From: Verrucomicrobiales bacterium
GTDB lineage: Bacteria; Verrucomicrobiota; Verrucomicrobiia; Verrucomicrobiales; SLCJ01
Length of the DNA: 64,000 nt
NCBI GenBank assembly: GCA_024636835.1
Contig: JAGXGH010000004.1
Location: 1-64,000, forward strand
Reading direction: 5' to 3'
The notes beneath the pieces are model-generated. The model made no database searches. It was not told where the DNA came from and saw nothing but the letters and a program-made list of their open reading frames with translations. Position numbers and translations under genes: made by a program. Shown here piece by piece: positions 18,388 through 26,869 of this stretch; positions within the stretch are counted from its first letter, which is position 1, and every line of letters starts with the position of its first letter.

Positions 18388-19353
18388 TCAGAAATTGAGC
18401 AACTCGAGTAGTGAGATTTTAATCGACTCGGCGGTCGGACGGTGTGCTTTCCACAAGTTTGGATGATAAGGAATCGGGGTGTCCTTATTATTGTGCTGCA
18501 TCGGTGGAGCATCCAGTAGGTCGAAACCTTGGCTGGCCACTTGGGCAACGACTTCGGAGGCAACGCTGCAGAAGGGGAAGTCCTCGGAAACTGCGAGTAG
18601 CCGTCCGGTTCGAGCTACCGAAGCGAGCACGGTGTCGGTGTCGAGCGGCTTGATGGTTCTCAGGTCGACAATTTCAATCTGCCAACCGTCAGCAGCGAGT
18701 TCATCGGCGGCGCGCAGGGCTTCGTGAACCATGGCTGAGTAGGTGACGACGGTCGCATGTTTACCTGCACGGATGATGCGCCCTTTTCCAATGGGTAGGT
18801 CAAGCGGACGGAATCACTCGGTGCGGAGCCATCGATAGAGGAATTTATGCTCGCAATAGATCACCGGATCATCGCACTCGATGGCCTCAAGAAGCAGTGA
18901 GTAGGCGTCGGAGACGAAGGCAGGCGCGACGACTTTGACACCAGGGTAGTGGCTGTAGATTGCCTCGAGGTTTTGCGAGTGAAACGGTCCGGAACCTGGC
19001 GTGCCGCCAGAGGGCAGGCGCATCACCATCGGCACGGGAACTCCTGTGCGGTAAAAATGCGTGGCCGCGTTGTTGACGATTTGGTTGAAGGCGATCGACG
19101 AGAAGTCGGCAAACTGCATCTCGATCACTGGTCGCATTCCTTCGATGGCGGCTCCAATGGCGAGACCGGCAATCGCATCCTCGGAGATCGGTGCATCGAT
19201 GACGCGGTCTGGATACTTTTCTTTGAGCCCTTTTGTCGCTTTGAATGCGCCGCCGAACTCTCCGATGTCCTGACCGTAGAGAAAGACAGTGGGGTCGCGG
19301 TCGAGGGCTTCCTCAAGCGCGAGTCGGATGGCGTCGATGTAGTAAATGGACAA
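18388..19353 (-). pseudogene. pdhB: Pyruvate dehydrogenase E1 beta subunit with in-frame TGA
   Basis: The frame covers 322 codons, the usual E1-beta length, but codon 180 is TGA (18816-18814). Before it lies the complete N-terminal part (EEALDRDPTVFLYGQDIGEFGG to YCEHKFLYRWLRTE); after it the same frame continues with FRPLDLPIGKGRIIRAG, TVVTYSAMVHEAL and a normal C-terminus to LLELLNF. No frameshift exists. Explanations: a recent nonsense mutation (CGA to TGA or TGG to TGA), a sequencing error, or readthrough. A split gene restarting at the internal ATG (18732) would lack the linker. pdhA and pdhC look intact, so loss of E1 beta would be costly; an error or a leaky stop is plausible. Confidence 0.85.
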
Positions 19354-19380
19354 AGTGTCTTACGCGGTTGGGTGAAAAAA

Positions 19381-20355
19381 TTAGTTGGTGGCGAATACTT
19401 GCCAGTCGTCTTTGAAAGGGTCGGGCTGCGGGTCTCGCTGGGCGGTCGCCATGGCGCTGCGCACGGCATCCTTGGCCTCGGTGTCGAGTATGTCGAGTTC
19501 AGCCTCGCTGGCGATATCTTGAGCGATGAGGAATTCCTTGGCGGTTTCCATGCAGTCGCGCCCGAGATCTCCCTCGCGGATACTATTCGGGACGTAGGCG
19601 GCATCGTCGTGTTCACCGTGTCCGCAGAGGCGGAGAATATCTGCAACGATAAGTTGCGGGCCGCCACCATTTCGAGCGGCATCGACGGCCTGGTGGATCA
19701 CATCAACGGTGTCCTTGAGGTCGTTGCCTTTACATCTGTGCCCGGCTACTCCGTAACCGATGGCGCGATCGAGCAATGATTTGCATGCGAACTGAAGGTT
19801 GTTAGGCGTTGAATAGGCGAACTGGTTGTCGGTGATGACGACGACGAGCGGGAGTTTTTCGACGGCGGCTTGGTTGAGTCCCTCGTGGAATGCGCCGGTA
19901 GATGTCGCACCTTCGCCGATGGAGATGCCGCCGACGAATCCGGATTTTCCTTGGAGTCGTTTGGCAAAAAGCATGCCATTAACGATGGGGACGGACGAAC
20001 CGAGGTGGGAGATCATAGCGACAATTCCGTCCTTAGGGCGTCCGCGATGGACGTTTCCGTCGCGTCCTTTCATTGGCCCTTTTACAGATCCAAGGTAAGT
20101 GCGTGTGCAGTCGACAAGTTCTTCGCCGAAAGCGGTGCGACCGGCTTGGTCGCGGATCAGTGGCGCAAACACATCACCGTTGGCGACATCGAGCGCGCTG
20201 CCCAGTGCGGCGGAGATCGCTTCTTGTCCTTTTCCTAGATACACACCGCCTACAATTTTCCCTGCACGATAGAGCGAGGCGATACGATTTTCCAACCGTC
20301 GAGCGGTAAGCATCGAACGGTAGACGTCGAGGTAGGTGGCGGGTGAAGTGGTCAC
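19381..20355 (-). CDS. pdhA: Pyruvate dehydrogenase E1 alpha subunit
   Basis: Thiamine diphosphate-dependent decarboxylation of pyruvate with E1 beta. 324 residues. The TPP/Mg motif runs from GISIGEGATSTGAFHEGLN to VVITDNQFAYST, and the family GKGQEAISAALG and RDGNVHRG segments are present. The phosphorylation-loop region of mitochondrial enzymes is reduced, as in bacteria. It starts 40 nt after the panB stop and is followed by pdhB after 27 nt. Pyruvate is the likely substrate, although a branched 2-oxoacid dehydrogenase cannot be fully excluded. Confidence 0.92.
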   Translation of the reverse strand: MTTSPATYLDVYRSMLTARRLENRIASLYRAGKIVGGVYLGKGQEAISAALGSALDVANGDVFAPLIRDQAGRTAFGEELVDCTRTYLGSVKGPMKGRDGNVHRGRPKDGIVAMISHLGSSVPIVNGMLFAKRLQGKSGFVGGISIGEGATSTGAFHEGLNQAAVEKLPLVVVITDNQFAYSTPNNLQFACKSLLDRAIGYGVAGHRCKGNDLKDTVDVIHQAVDAARNGGGPQLIVADILRLCGHGEHDDAAYVPNSIREGDLGRDCMETAKEFLIAQDIASEAELDILDTEAKDAVRSAMATAQRDPQPDPFKDDWQVFATN

Positions 20356-20395
20356 AATTCGATTAACGATATATTCCGTGGGTAATCAAGGGAAG

Positions 20396-21178
20396 TTAAA
20401 CGTCTGATTTATTGATGCTTTCGATGTATTTTTTAGTCGAATCCGAGATTAGTGAAGCAAGATCGTTGAATTGTTCAGCAAACGGCGGCTTGAACCAAGG
20501 AAAGAGACCAATGATATCGTGAATGACGCGAATTTGGCCATCACATTGATCACCGGATCCGATGCCGATGGTGGGAATGGTTAGCGTTTCGGTGATTTCG
20601 GCGGCGACGGATTTTTTCACGGACTCAAGCACAATCGCCGACACTCCGAGGCGTTCGAGAAGTTTAGCATCGCTGATGATGCGTGCGGCACCTTGTTTGG
20701 TCATGCCTTTTTTGCGGTAGCGGCCTTCCTCGCGAACATGTTGCGGAAGCATTCCGAGATGTCCGACCACGTTAATTTTTGCATCGAGGATGGCGCGGAT
20801 TTGATCTTCGATGAGCGCGCCACCTTCGAGTTTCACGGCATGGGCTCCCGCATCAATGAGTTGCTTGGCGGAACTGCGTGCCTGCTCTGCACTGTCGTAG
20901 GAACCGGCGGGAAGGTCGGCGATGATGAATGCTCGTTTGGCTCCACGTGCCACGGCTGCGGTGTGGCGCAACATGTCTTGCAAGGTGACATCGATGGTGT
21001 CCTCCATCCCGAGGACGACCATGCCCAAGGAGTCACCAACCAGCAGCACATCGATACCCGCTTCGTCGAGCAGGCGTGCCGTCGGGTAGTCGTAAGCGGT
21101 CAGCGCTGCGATAGGCGCGGAATCCCCGCGCTTGTGAAGAGCCGGATGGGTGTTGGGGCCGTGCGACGGATCGGACAT
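20396..21178 (-). CDS. panB: 3-methyl-2-oxobutanoate hydroxymethyltransferase
   Basis: First committed step of pantothenate synthesis: 2-oxoisovalerate plus methylene-THF gives ketopantoate. 260 residues. Motifs: ALTAYDYPTARLLDEAG, VLLVGDSLGMVVLG with the Mg-binding Asp, ADLPAGSY, VKLEGG and IGLFPWFKPPFAEQF. It lies 22 nt after folK in a compact operon, so it supplies CoA near the genes for pyruvate dehydrogenase. Confidence 0.96.
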   Translation of the reverse strand: MSDPSHGPNTHPALHKRGDSAPIAALTAYDYPTARLLDEAGIDVLLVGDSLGMVVLGMEDTIDVTLQDMLRHTAAVARGAKRAFIIADLPAGSYDSAEQARSSAKQLIDAGAHAVKLEGGALIEDQIRAILDAKINVVGHLGMLPQHVREEGRYRKKGMTKQGAARIISDAKLLERLGVSAIVLESVKKSVAAEITETLTIPTIGIGSGDQCDGQIRVIHDIIGLFPWFKPPFAEQFNDLASLISDSTKKYIESINKSDV

Positions 21179-21200
21179 GAAAAGAAGTTACGGTGATGCG

Positions 21201-21713
21201 TTACCAATGGCGTGCCACCATGCTAAGCGCTGGCTCGTCGGAATCAAGGCTGACGAGCAGTTCGTTTACGGTGGTTTTTAGCGTGTGAATTTCGACGTCG
21301 CCGGCGATTTCTGCAAGGGGTTCGAGCACGAAACGACGTTGGTGGAGCCGTGGATGGGGTAGGGTGAGGCGAGGGTGGATAAGATCTCCGGCGTCTGTGA
21401 ACAGAATGTCGAGATCGATGGTGCGTGGGGCATTTTGCGTGCTATCGACGGATCGATCGCGGCCGAGAGATCGTTCGATGGCTTGCAGTTGATCGAGCAG
21501 GATGACGGGGTTGCATCCTTCCCAGTCGAATCCTACGACCGTGTTGATGAATTCACCGGACTCGGGCGGGCAATCCACGGGGGAGGTGCGGTAGAGCGGT
21601 GCGGAGACGAGAGAACTTCCGTCGACGGCGAGTTCAGCGAGTGCGCATTTCGCCTGCTTTAAATACTCGAGTCGGGGATCGATGTTTGATCCCATGGCGA
21701 CGAAAACACGCAT
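21201..21713 (-). CDS. folK: 6-hydroxymethyl-7,8-dihydropterin pyrophosphokinase
   Basis: Folate pathway kinase of 170 residues. Recognised by the N-terminal VAMGSNIDPRLEYLKQA, the SPLYRTSPVDCP segment, FINTVVGF, the LGRDRSVD loop and the signature PRTIDLDILF with the Mg-binding Asp pair, then HPRLHQRRFVLEPLAEIA. Spacing to dapB and panB is 23 and 22 nt, consistent with one transcript. Confidence 0.95.
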   Translation of the reverse strand: MRVFVAMGSNIDPRLEYLKQAKCALAELAVDGSSLVSAPLYRTSPVDCPPESGEFINTVVGFDWEGCNPVILLDQLQAIERSLGRDRSVDSTQNAPRTIDLDILFTDAGDLIHPRLTLPHPRLHQRRFVLEPLAEIAGDVEIHTLKTTVNELLVSLDSDEPALSMVARHW

Positions 21714-21736
21714 GGTGATGGATGCATTGCAGCGCT

Positions 21737-22471
21737 TTAGCGAAGCTCCAAAACGTCTTGCATGTCGTAGAGGCCAACGGGTTTATCGAGGATCCAGGCT
21801 GCGGCACGTATTGCACCCATTGCGAAGGTATCGCGCGATGAGGCTTTGTGAGTGAGTTCGACCCGCTCACCGTCGTTGGCGAAGACTACGGTGTGGTCGC
21901 CGACGACATCTCCACCACGAAGAGCGTGCATTCCGATTTCCCGTTTGGTGCGCGCACCAACGTCACCTTCACGGCCGTGGCGCATGTCCTCGTTGTAGTC
22001 GCGATACGCTTCTTCACAGAGGATTTCTGCCAAGCGGCGAGCTGTTCCTGATGGGGAATCCTGTTTGTGACGGTGATGCATTTCAATGACTTCCATATCG
22101 AAATCTTTACCGAGCACGCTGGCGGCCTTGCTGGTCAGCCAGAAGAGTGTGTTTACACCAACCGAGAAATTCGGTGCCCATACGATGGCGATTTTCTCGG
22201 CGGCTTCGGCGATCATTTCGCGCTCGCGGGTGAAATGGCCAGTGGTTCCCATCACCAAAGGTTTTCCTTGAGCCACTGCCACTTCGAGGAGTTCGGGAGT
22301 GAAGCTGTGAAGGGTGAAGTCGATGGTGACATCCGCCTTTGCCATTTGGTCAGCAAGGTTCATACCTGCATCGTGCTGTGCGGTGACGGTAAGCGATGGA
22401 TCGTTTTCGCAGCAGCGGATAACCGCTTGCCCCATGCGTCCGGATTTTCCGGTGACTAGAAGATTTGCCAT
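21737..22471 (-). CDS. dapB: 4-hydroxy-tetrahydrodipicolinate reductase
   Basis: NAD(P)H-dependent step of diaminopimelate/lysine synthesis. 244 residues. N-terminal LVTGKSGRMGQAV Rossmann loop, ADVTIDFTLHS, MGTTGHF, APNFSVGVNTLFWL and the catalytic region IEMHHRHKQDSPSGTA with His-His and Lys. Sits 16 nt after dapA. Confidence 0.95.
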   Translation of the reverse strand: MANLLVTGKSGRMGQAVIRCCENDPSLTVTAQHDAGMNLADQMAKADVTIDFTLHSFTPELLEVAVAQGKPLVMGTTGHFTREREMIAEAAEKIAIVWAPNFSVGVNTLFWLTSKAASVLGKDFDMEVIEMHHRHKQDSPSGTARRLAEILCEEAYRDYNEDMRHGREGDVGARTKREIGMHALRGGDVVGDHTVVFANDGERVELTHKASSRDTFAMGAIRAAAWILDKPVGLYDMQDVLELR

Positions 22472-22487
22472 GATTGGTGAGAAAAGT

Positions 22488-23369
22488 TTAAAGAACGCCG
22501 GTTTCGACGAGTGCTTTGCGAAGTGTTTCTCTGGCTTCGGGGTCCAGTGGGATCAAGGGCAGGCGAAGTTCCGCGGAGGGGATTTTTCCAGCGAGGTGCA
22601 TCGCTTCCTTGATAGGGATTGGGTTGGTGGCGAGCTTGAGGAACGCACGGAAAAGCGGATAGTAGCGGAAGTGCGTCGCGCGAGCGGCGGTGATATCACC
22701 GGCGAGCATTTCACGCACCAGTTGAGCCATCTCAGCAGGGATCAGATTGGACGCCACGGAAATGACGCCATTTCCACCACCTGCCATGAACGGCAAGGTC
22801 AATGAGTCGTCGCCGGAGAGAATCGCAAAGTCCTCGGGAAGCATCGAGCGCATTTGGTGGACGCGTTCGGTTTGCCCGCCGGCCTCTTTAATGGCGATGA
22901 TATTTGGGCAGTCCTGTGCGAGGCGCAGCACGGTTTCGGCACCAATTTCCACGCCGCATCGACCGGGGATCGAGTAGAGAACGATTTTCAGCGAGGTCGC
23001 CTCAGCGATGGCGCGGAAGTGTTGGTAGAGTCCCTCCTGCGGTGGCTTGTTGTAGTAGGGCGCCACGACGAGCGCATGACTGGCACCGAATTTCTCGGCG
23101 GCTTGTGTAAATTCGATGGCTTCGCGGGTGGAGTTGGATCCGGTTCCCGCCATGACGATGCCTCTGCCCTTGGCTTGCTCCACGGCAAGCTGGATGACGC
23201 GGTGATGCTCGTCGTAATTGAGAGTCGGGGATTCGCCGGTAGTTCCCACGGGAACAATGCCATCGACTCCTGCGTCGAATTGTTGGTCGACGAGATGGCG
23301 GAACGCATCTTCATCGATTTGGTCGTTTTTGAATGGGGTGACGAGCGCGGTGTAGAGGCCTTGAAGCAT
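22488..23369 (-). CDS. dapA: 4-hydroxy-tetrahydrodipicolinate synthase
   Basis: Class I aldolase condensing pyruvate with aspartate semialdehyde. 293 residues. Signatures: ALVTPFKNDQIDE, VPVGTTGESPTL with the catalytic Thr pair, a Tyr in VLYSIPGRCG, and the Schiff-base Lys in IIAIKEAGG. The start ATG at 23369 precedes dapB in the block; a 192-nt gap upstream separates it from dapF. Confidence 0.96.
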   Translation of the reverse strand: MLQGLYTALVTPFKNDQIDEDAFRHLVDQQFDAGVDGIVPVGTTGESPTLNYDEHHRVIQLAVEQAKGRGIVMAGTGSNSTREAIEFTQAAEKFGASHALVVAPYYNKPPQEGLYQHFRAIAEATSLKIVLYSIPGRCGVEIGAETVLRLAQDCPNIIAIKEAGGQTERVHQMRSMLPEDFAILSGDDSLTLPFMAGGGNGVISVASNLIPAEMAQLVREMLAGDITAARATHFRYYPLFRAFLKLATNPIPIKEAMHLAGKIPSAELRLPLIPLDPEARETLRKALVETGVL

Positions 23370-23561
23370 ATCGGTAATTTCTGAGATGGTTTAAACCCGA
23401 TCCGGATAAGGAGGTGACGCGTCGCGTAGAACCGCTGCGCGGCACGCGATTGGCAAGTGATGACCAATTTTGGTGTTTGTCGTGAGTGTTTGTGCGCGTC
23501 GGATATCCAGAGGGTGACTTGGTAGTGTTATCACACCATCTTCGCCAGTTGCGCGCTTTGG

Positions 23562-24386
23562 TCAAATACTGATCTCGCCGATAAAGACAAAGTCGGCGGG
23601 GCCGATCAGCTCGACCTCCTGAAAAACGCCATTCTCGTCGCGGTGAAAATTGACTTTCAAGGTGTCGCCCCCACGCACGTCCACGGAGATGGGCGCCTCC
23701 ACGCCGGTGAGTAAGTGATGGACAATGGCGTTGGCAACGACTCCTGTGCCGCAGGCTAGAGTCTCGGCTTCCACACCGCGTTCGTAGGTGCGCAAACGGA
23801 TGTGACCAGGCTCGATCACACTGAAAATGTTCGCGTTGGCACCGGCTGGAGCAAACGCGTCGTGATAACGCAGCGTGCGTCCGACTGTTGCGATGTCCAC
23901 GGTTTCCACGTCATCGACGGGGAGCACGACGTGAGGCACGCCAGTGTTGATGAAGTGAACAGTGTGTGTGTCGCCGTTGAGATCGAGGGTGATATTTTCA
24001 CGCAAGTCGAAAGGTTCCGACATGTTGATGCAGACGTCCTCTTCTGGGAAGCTTGCACGGAGCTGGCCGGCGATGGTGTCGAAGCTGATTTCCTCCGCGA
24101 GGTTGCCGCGATGGAGGTTACGGGCAAACCGTGCGAAGCAGCGTGCGCCATTGCCGCACATTTCGGCCTCCCCGCCATCGGAATTGTAATAGCGAAAGCG
24201 ATAGTCGCTCGTCGATCCTTCCTCGGGCTTCTCCACCATGAGCAGACCGTCCGCACCCACACCGCTATGGCGCGCGCAGATTTTCTCAATCCTGGTGGCG
24301 TCGAGTTCATCGTATTTTCCCGCGCGGTTATCGAGGACAACAAAGTCGTTTCCCGCGCCGTTCATTTTGGTGAATGTGATTTCCAT
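23562..24386 (-). CDS. dapF: Diaminopimelate epimerase
   Basis: Interconverts LL- and meso-diaminopimelate for peptidoglycan and lysine. 274 residues. The two catalytic Cys are in EMCGNGARCFARF and TLACGTGVVANA. N-terminal FTKMNGAGNDFVVLD is diagnostic. trpA lies 36 nt upstream. Together with dapA and dapB it shows a meso-DAP peptidoglycan pathway. Confidence 0.96.
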   Translation of the reverse strand: MEITFTKMNGAGNDFVVLDNRAGKYDELDATRIEKICARHSGVGADGLLMVEKPEEGSTSDYRFRYYNSDGGEAEMCGNGARCFARFARNLHRGNLAEEISFDTIAGQLRASFPEEDVCINMSEPFDLRENITLDLNGDTHTVHFINTGVPHVVLPVDDVETVDIATVGRTLRYHDAFAPAGANANIFSVIEPGHIRLRTYERGVEAETLACGTGVVANAIVHHLLTGVEAPISVDVRGGDTLKVNFHRDENGVFQEVELIGPADFVFIGEISI

Positions 24387-24422
24387 GGGATGTCGGGGTG
24401 AATGTGAATGCTTCGAAACGTA

Positions 24423-25259
24423 TTACGTTCGTGCGGCCTTCGCTGCTGCCACAAGAGGAGCGGTGAAATCGCGGACGATTCCCGGAAGGTTTGGATCGTC
24501 TGCGTTATCGATGATGGTTTTGACGATGGCGGAACCGACGACCACCCCGTCCGCGGCCTTGGCGACCTGTGCGGCCTGCTCAGGTTTCGAAATGCCAAAG
24601 CCCACGCAGATCGGAATGTCGGTGTGCTTTTTGATGATAGCGACTTGTTCGCTGATCCCTTCGGCAAGACTTTCCTGAATACCAGTTACGCCCTCGCGCG
24701 ATACGTAATAGATGAACCCGTTCGCTTGCGAGCAAATATGATCGTATCGGGATTCCGGCGTGGTCGGGGCGATCAACCGAATCGCCGACAGCCCCTCGGC
24801 GCTGGCGAGCTCAATATTGCGCTCCGCTTCGTCGGCGGGAAGGTCGAGTGTCAGGATGCCATCTGCACCCGCCGCAGCGGCATCGCGGTGAAATTCTTTG
24901 AACCCATAGGAGTAGGCGGGGTTGAGGTAGGTAAAGAGCACCAGCGGCACTTCGGACCTCTCGCGGACTTTGCGGATAATCTCCAGCACATCGTGGATCG
25001 TCGTGCCCGCTTTGAGGGCGGCTTCGGCGGCGAGTTGGTTGACCACACCGTCGGCCAGTGGATCGGAGAAGGGGACGCCAAGTTCGATCACATCGGCTCC
25101 CGCATCGACCAAAGCCAGCACAAGATCAACAGTGCGGTCAGGCGAGGGATGACCAGCCGCAAGGTAGGCGACGAACGCGGCTTCATTGCGTTCGGCGAGG
25201 CGCGAGAATGTCTGCGACAATCGATTGACCGGAGATGGGGTGTCCTGAGTGGGTGACAT
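24423..25259 (-). CDS. trpA: Tryptophan synthase alpha chain
   Basis: Cleaves indole-3-glycerol phosphate to indole and G3P, passing indole to TrpB. 278 residues from the ATG at 25259; the frame runs further to 25364 but that part is unlike TrpA. Motifs: AAFVAYLAAGHPSPDRT, the catalytic Glu in ADVIELGVPFSDPLADG, the catalytic Asp in LTLDLPADEAE, and VGFGISKPEQ with phosphate-loop GVVVGSAIV. No other trp gene is in the window, so trpA appears detached from trpB here. Confidence 0.95.
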   Translation of the reverse strand: MSPTQDTPSPVNRLSQTFSRLAERNEAAFVAYLAAGHPSPDRTVDLVLALVDAGADVIELGVPFSDPLADGVVNQLAAEAALKAGTTIHDVLEIIRKVRERSEVPLVLFTYLNPAYSYGFKEFHRDAAAAGADGILTLDLPADEAERNIELASAEGLSAIRLIAPTTPESRYDHICSQANGFIYYVSREGVTGIQESLAEGISEQVAIIKKHTDIPICVGFGISKPEQAAQVAKAADGVVVGSAIVKTIIDNADDPNLPGIVRDFTAPLVAAAKAART

Positions 25260-25300
25260 ATAAATAAGGTAGCAAGTTTCTACCCGCAGGCAACTAGCTG

Positions 25301-25411
25301 CTATGGGAAGAATCTGACCAGAATGAGGAAAGTGGCAGCACCGAGCAAAATCCAAGCTGCCCATCGTAAAATGACGGGTGATGAGCGTCGGGTGATTCGT
25401 TCACCTCTCAT
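25301..25411 (-). CDS. Possible 36-residue single-helix membrane peptide upstream of trpA
   Basis: ATG 25411 to TAG 25301. The peptide begins with an Arg-rich stretch (MRGERITRR) and then has one hydrophobic helix (WAAWILLGAATFLILV), a positive-inside pattern typical of small membrane proteins. No clear ribosome binding site. It sits 41 nt before the trpA start in the same orientation. Function unknown; could be chance. Confidence 0.35.
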   Translation of the reverse strand: MRGERITRRSSPVILRWAAWILLGAATFLILVRFFP

Positions 25412-25455
25412 GGAGAGTTTTTCAGTTTAGTCTGGCATGGGTTCTGGAAACCAAA

Positions 25456-25676
25456 GGACATTCATGTCAGGTATTTAGTTTATTAGTCAAAAAAGCAAAA
25501 GCTCTCGACTTGAGTGCGGTTGGGTTCGCGGATGTCTCTCCAGTGGACTCATCGCCCTGCCACTTTCTTCCGAAAGTAGCTACGTTTGTGAAAACGTGGC
25601 GAGGGTGGCGTGCAAAAAAATGACAGACTCTGTCGCTCCTCGTGATGTTGAAATGTTTGACCTGACGTCTTTATTT
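25456..25676. repeat. Direct repeat C, left copy (221 bp)
   Basis: Matches 26489-26710 over its whole length with few differences, in the same orientation. Shared features include GTTTATTAGTCAAAAAAGCAAA, GGTTGGGTTCGCGGATGTCTC (quoted in part), the REP-like double hairpin (25554-25610: stems ACTTTC/GAAAGT and ACGTTT/AAACGT) and the tail TTTGACCTGACGTCTTTATTT. Brackets the AT-rich gene at 25836. Confidence 0.9.
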
Positions 25677-25728
25677 TCTCGACGGGAATGAGCTTGCAAA
25701 GTTGCTTGAAAACGACAGGATAATGCTT

Positions 25729-25788
25729 GGTTGGCTTTTTTATCACGACTTCATTGGTCGGAAGTCAGCCGAAGCCAACCATTTTTTT
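25729..25788 (+). terminator. Long-loop stem with T-run
   Basis: GGTTGGCTT (25729-25737) pairs with AAGCCAACC (25772-25780), then ATTTTTTT follows. The loop is 34 nt, long for an intrinsic terminator, so this may instead be part of the repeat or a small element end. It lies just inside the left direct repeat and before the AT-rich gene. Confidence 0.35.
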
Positions 25789-25835
25789 ACCTCAGCAGCC
25801 CATGCCTATGGGATAACTGTTAAAATAAATTATAT

Positions 25836-26378
25836 ATGTATTCCCTGTCTTTGTCCTTTATGAGGTTTGTAATGACGTTCTTGTTTCTTTCGTTACCGGG
25901 GATTATCTATGGTGATGTGTACATTAATCCTGAAGGGGGCAATAGGATTACGGTAGTATTTTTTTTAAATAAAATACCTAGTTCATCAAAGCGCTATTTA
26001 GTTCAGCTATGGAAAATGGACTCAGCTGAAACTATGATAAATAGTGAGATGTATAAATTTAAGGATGGGCGGTTTCCTGAGTCTGGTATTGAAAATGGGG
26101 TCAAAAGAGCTTATGTGGATGTGCCGATAATTATGGAGGATGATGAGGATTCTACAGGTGGCTTAAATAGCAAAGATGATAAAGGTTTATTTGGACCTAC
26201 TGTTCCCTATGGGTTTAAATTAAATATAAATGAATATGGTGTATACGAGCTAAGATTTTTCGAAGTCGATGTAATTTCCGATATGCCTGATGTATCCCTT
26301 GGTAAAGTGAAACTGATAAAATCTGCAATGTCACCCTCATTCTCTAGCGGCTTTCTTATATCTAATACAGAAAAATAG
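25836..26378 (+). CDS. Secreted hypothetical protein of AT-rich composition
   Basis: 180 residues, not recognised. A signal peptide is clear (FVMTFLFLSLPGIIYG, cleavage near residue 26). The mature part is rich in beta-forming and aromatic residues (ITVVFFLNKI, YLVQLWKMD, YGVYELRFFEVDV) with an acidic loop EDDEDSTGG, which suggests a small beta-sandwich. Codon use is visibly AT-rich compared with the GC-rich genes on both sides. It sits between two 221-bp direct repeats. It was probably acquired together with, or by recombination between, those repeats. Confidence 0.6.
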   Translation: MYSLSLSFMRFVMTFLFLSLPGIIYGDVYINPEGGNRITVVFFLNKIPSSSKRYLVQLWKMDSAETMINSEMYKFKDGRFPESGIENGVKRAYVDVPIIMEDDEDSTGGLNSKDDKGLFGPTVPYGFKLNINEYGVYELRFFEVDVISDMPDVSLGKVKLIKSAMSPSFSSGFLISNTEK

Positions 26379-26438
26379 GGTGTGTGAAAGGGGGCGGCTA
26401 CTGCCTTTTTCCAAGGAAAAGAATAAGGAAAGGAATAA

Positions 26439-26476
26439 AGACACCCATAATTAGAGGTTGACGAGGGTAGGTTATA
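26439..26476. repeat. GACACCCATAATT repeat word, copy 1
   Basis: AGACACCCATAATT followed by AGAGGTTGACGAGGGTAGG. A close match stands at 39690-39723 (GGACACCCATAATTTGAGATTG...GTGGTAAGG), and the reverse complement, with a mismatch, ends both copies of the 76-bp repeat near 36383 and 36805. Confidence 0.5.
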
Positions 26477-26488
26477 TGTGTTCATATG

Positions 26489-26710
26489 GGACATTGATGT
26501 CAGACATTCAGTTTATTAGTCAAAAAAGCAAATGCTCTCGACTCAAATCCGGTTGGGTTCGCGGATGTCTCACCAGTGGACTCATCGCCCTGCCACTTTC
26601 TCCCGAAAGTAGCTACGTTTGTAAAAACGTGGCGAGGGTGGCGTGCAAAAAAAATGACAGACTCTGACGCTCCTCGTGATGTTGAAATGTTTGACCTGAC
26701 GTCTTTATTT
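26489..26710. repeat. Direct repeat C, right copy (222 bp)
   Basis: Second copy of the repeat at 25456-25676, same orientation, including the double hairpin at 26586-26642. A one-base length difference lies in the A-run after GTGGCGTGC. Confidence 0.9.
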
Positions 26711-26869
26711 GCTCTCTCTTCAACTTAAATAATAGGTGTAATGGTTCTTCGTCTATTTTTTTTATACTATGCTGGTTTATGGGCATACTGCAGCGAAAGT
26801 CACTTATTTTAAAATACAGTCCTTTATTATATTGAACAAGACTATAAAACTAGATGATGATCCAGTTAA

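Noticed and set aside
18814-18816. Selenocysteine or recoded stop at the pdhB TGA
   Set aside because: The site is in a surface linker rather than an active site, other genes use TGA as a normal stop (for example the RAYT gene), and no SECIS-like element could be shown.
24408-25256. Plus-strand frame of 282 codons
   Set aside because: Antisense to trpA, whose motifs are complete.
25456-26710. CRISPR array
   Set aside because: Only two long repeats, far apart and with a gene between them; no short regular repeat and spacer pattern.
26711-26869. Sigma-54 promoter before the PEP-CTERM gene
   Set aside because: No GG-N10-GC pair with a good consensus was found by eye.
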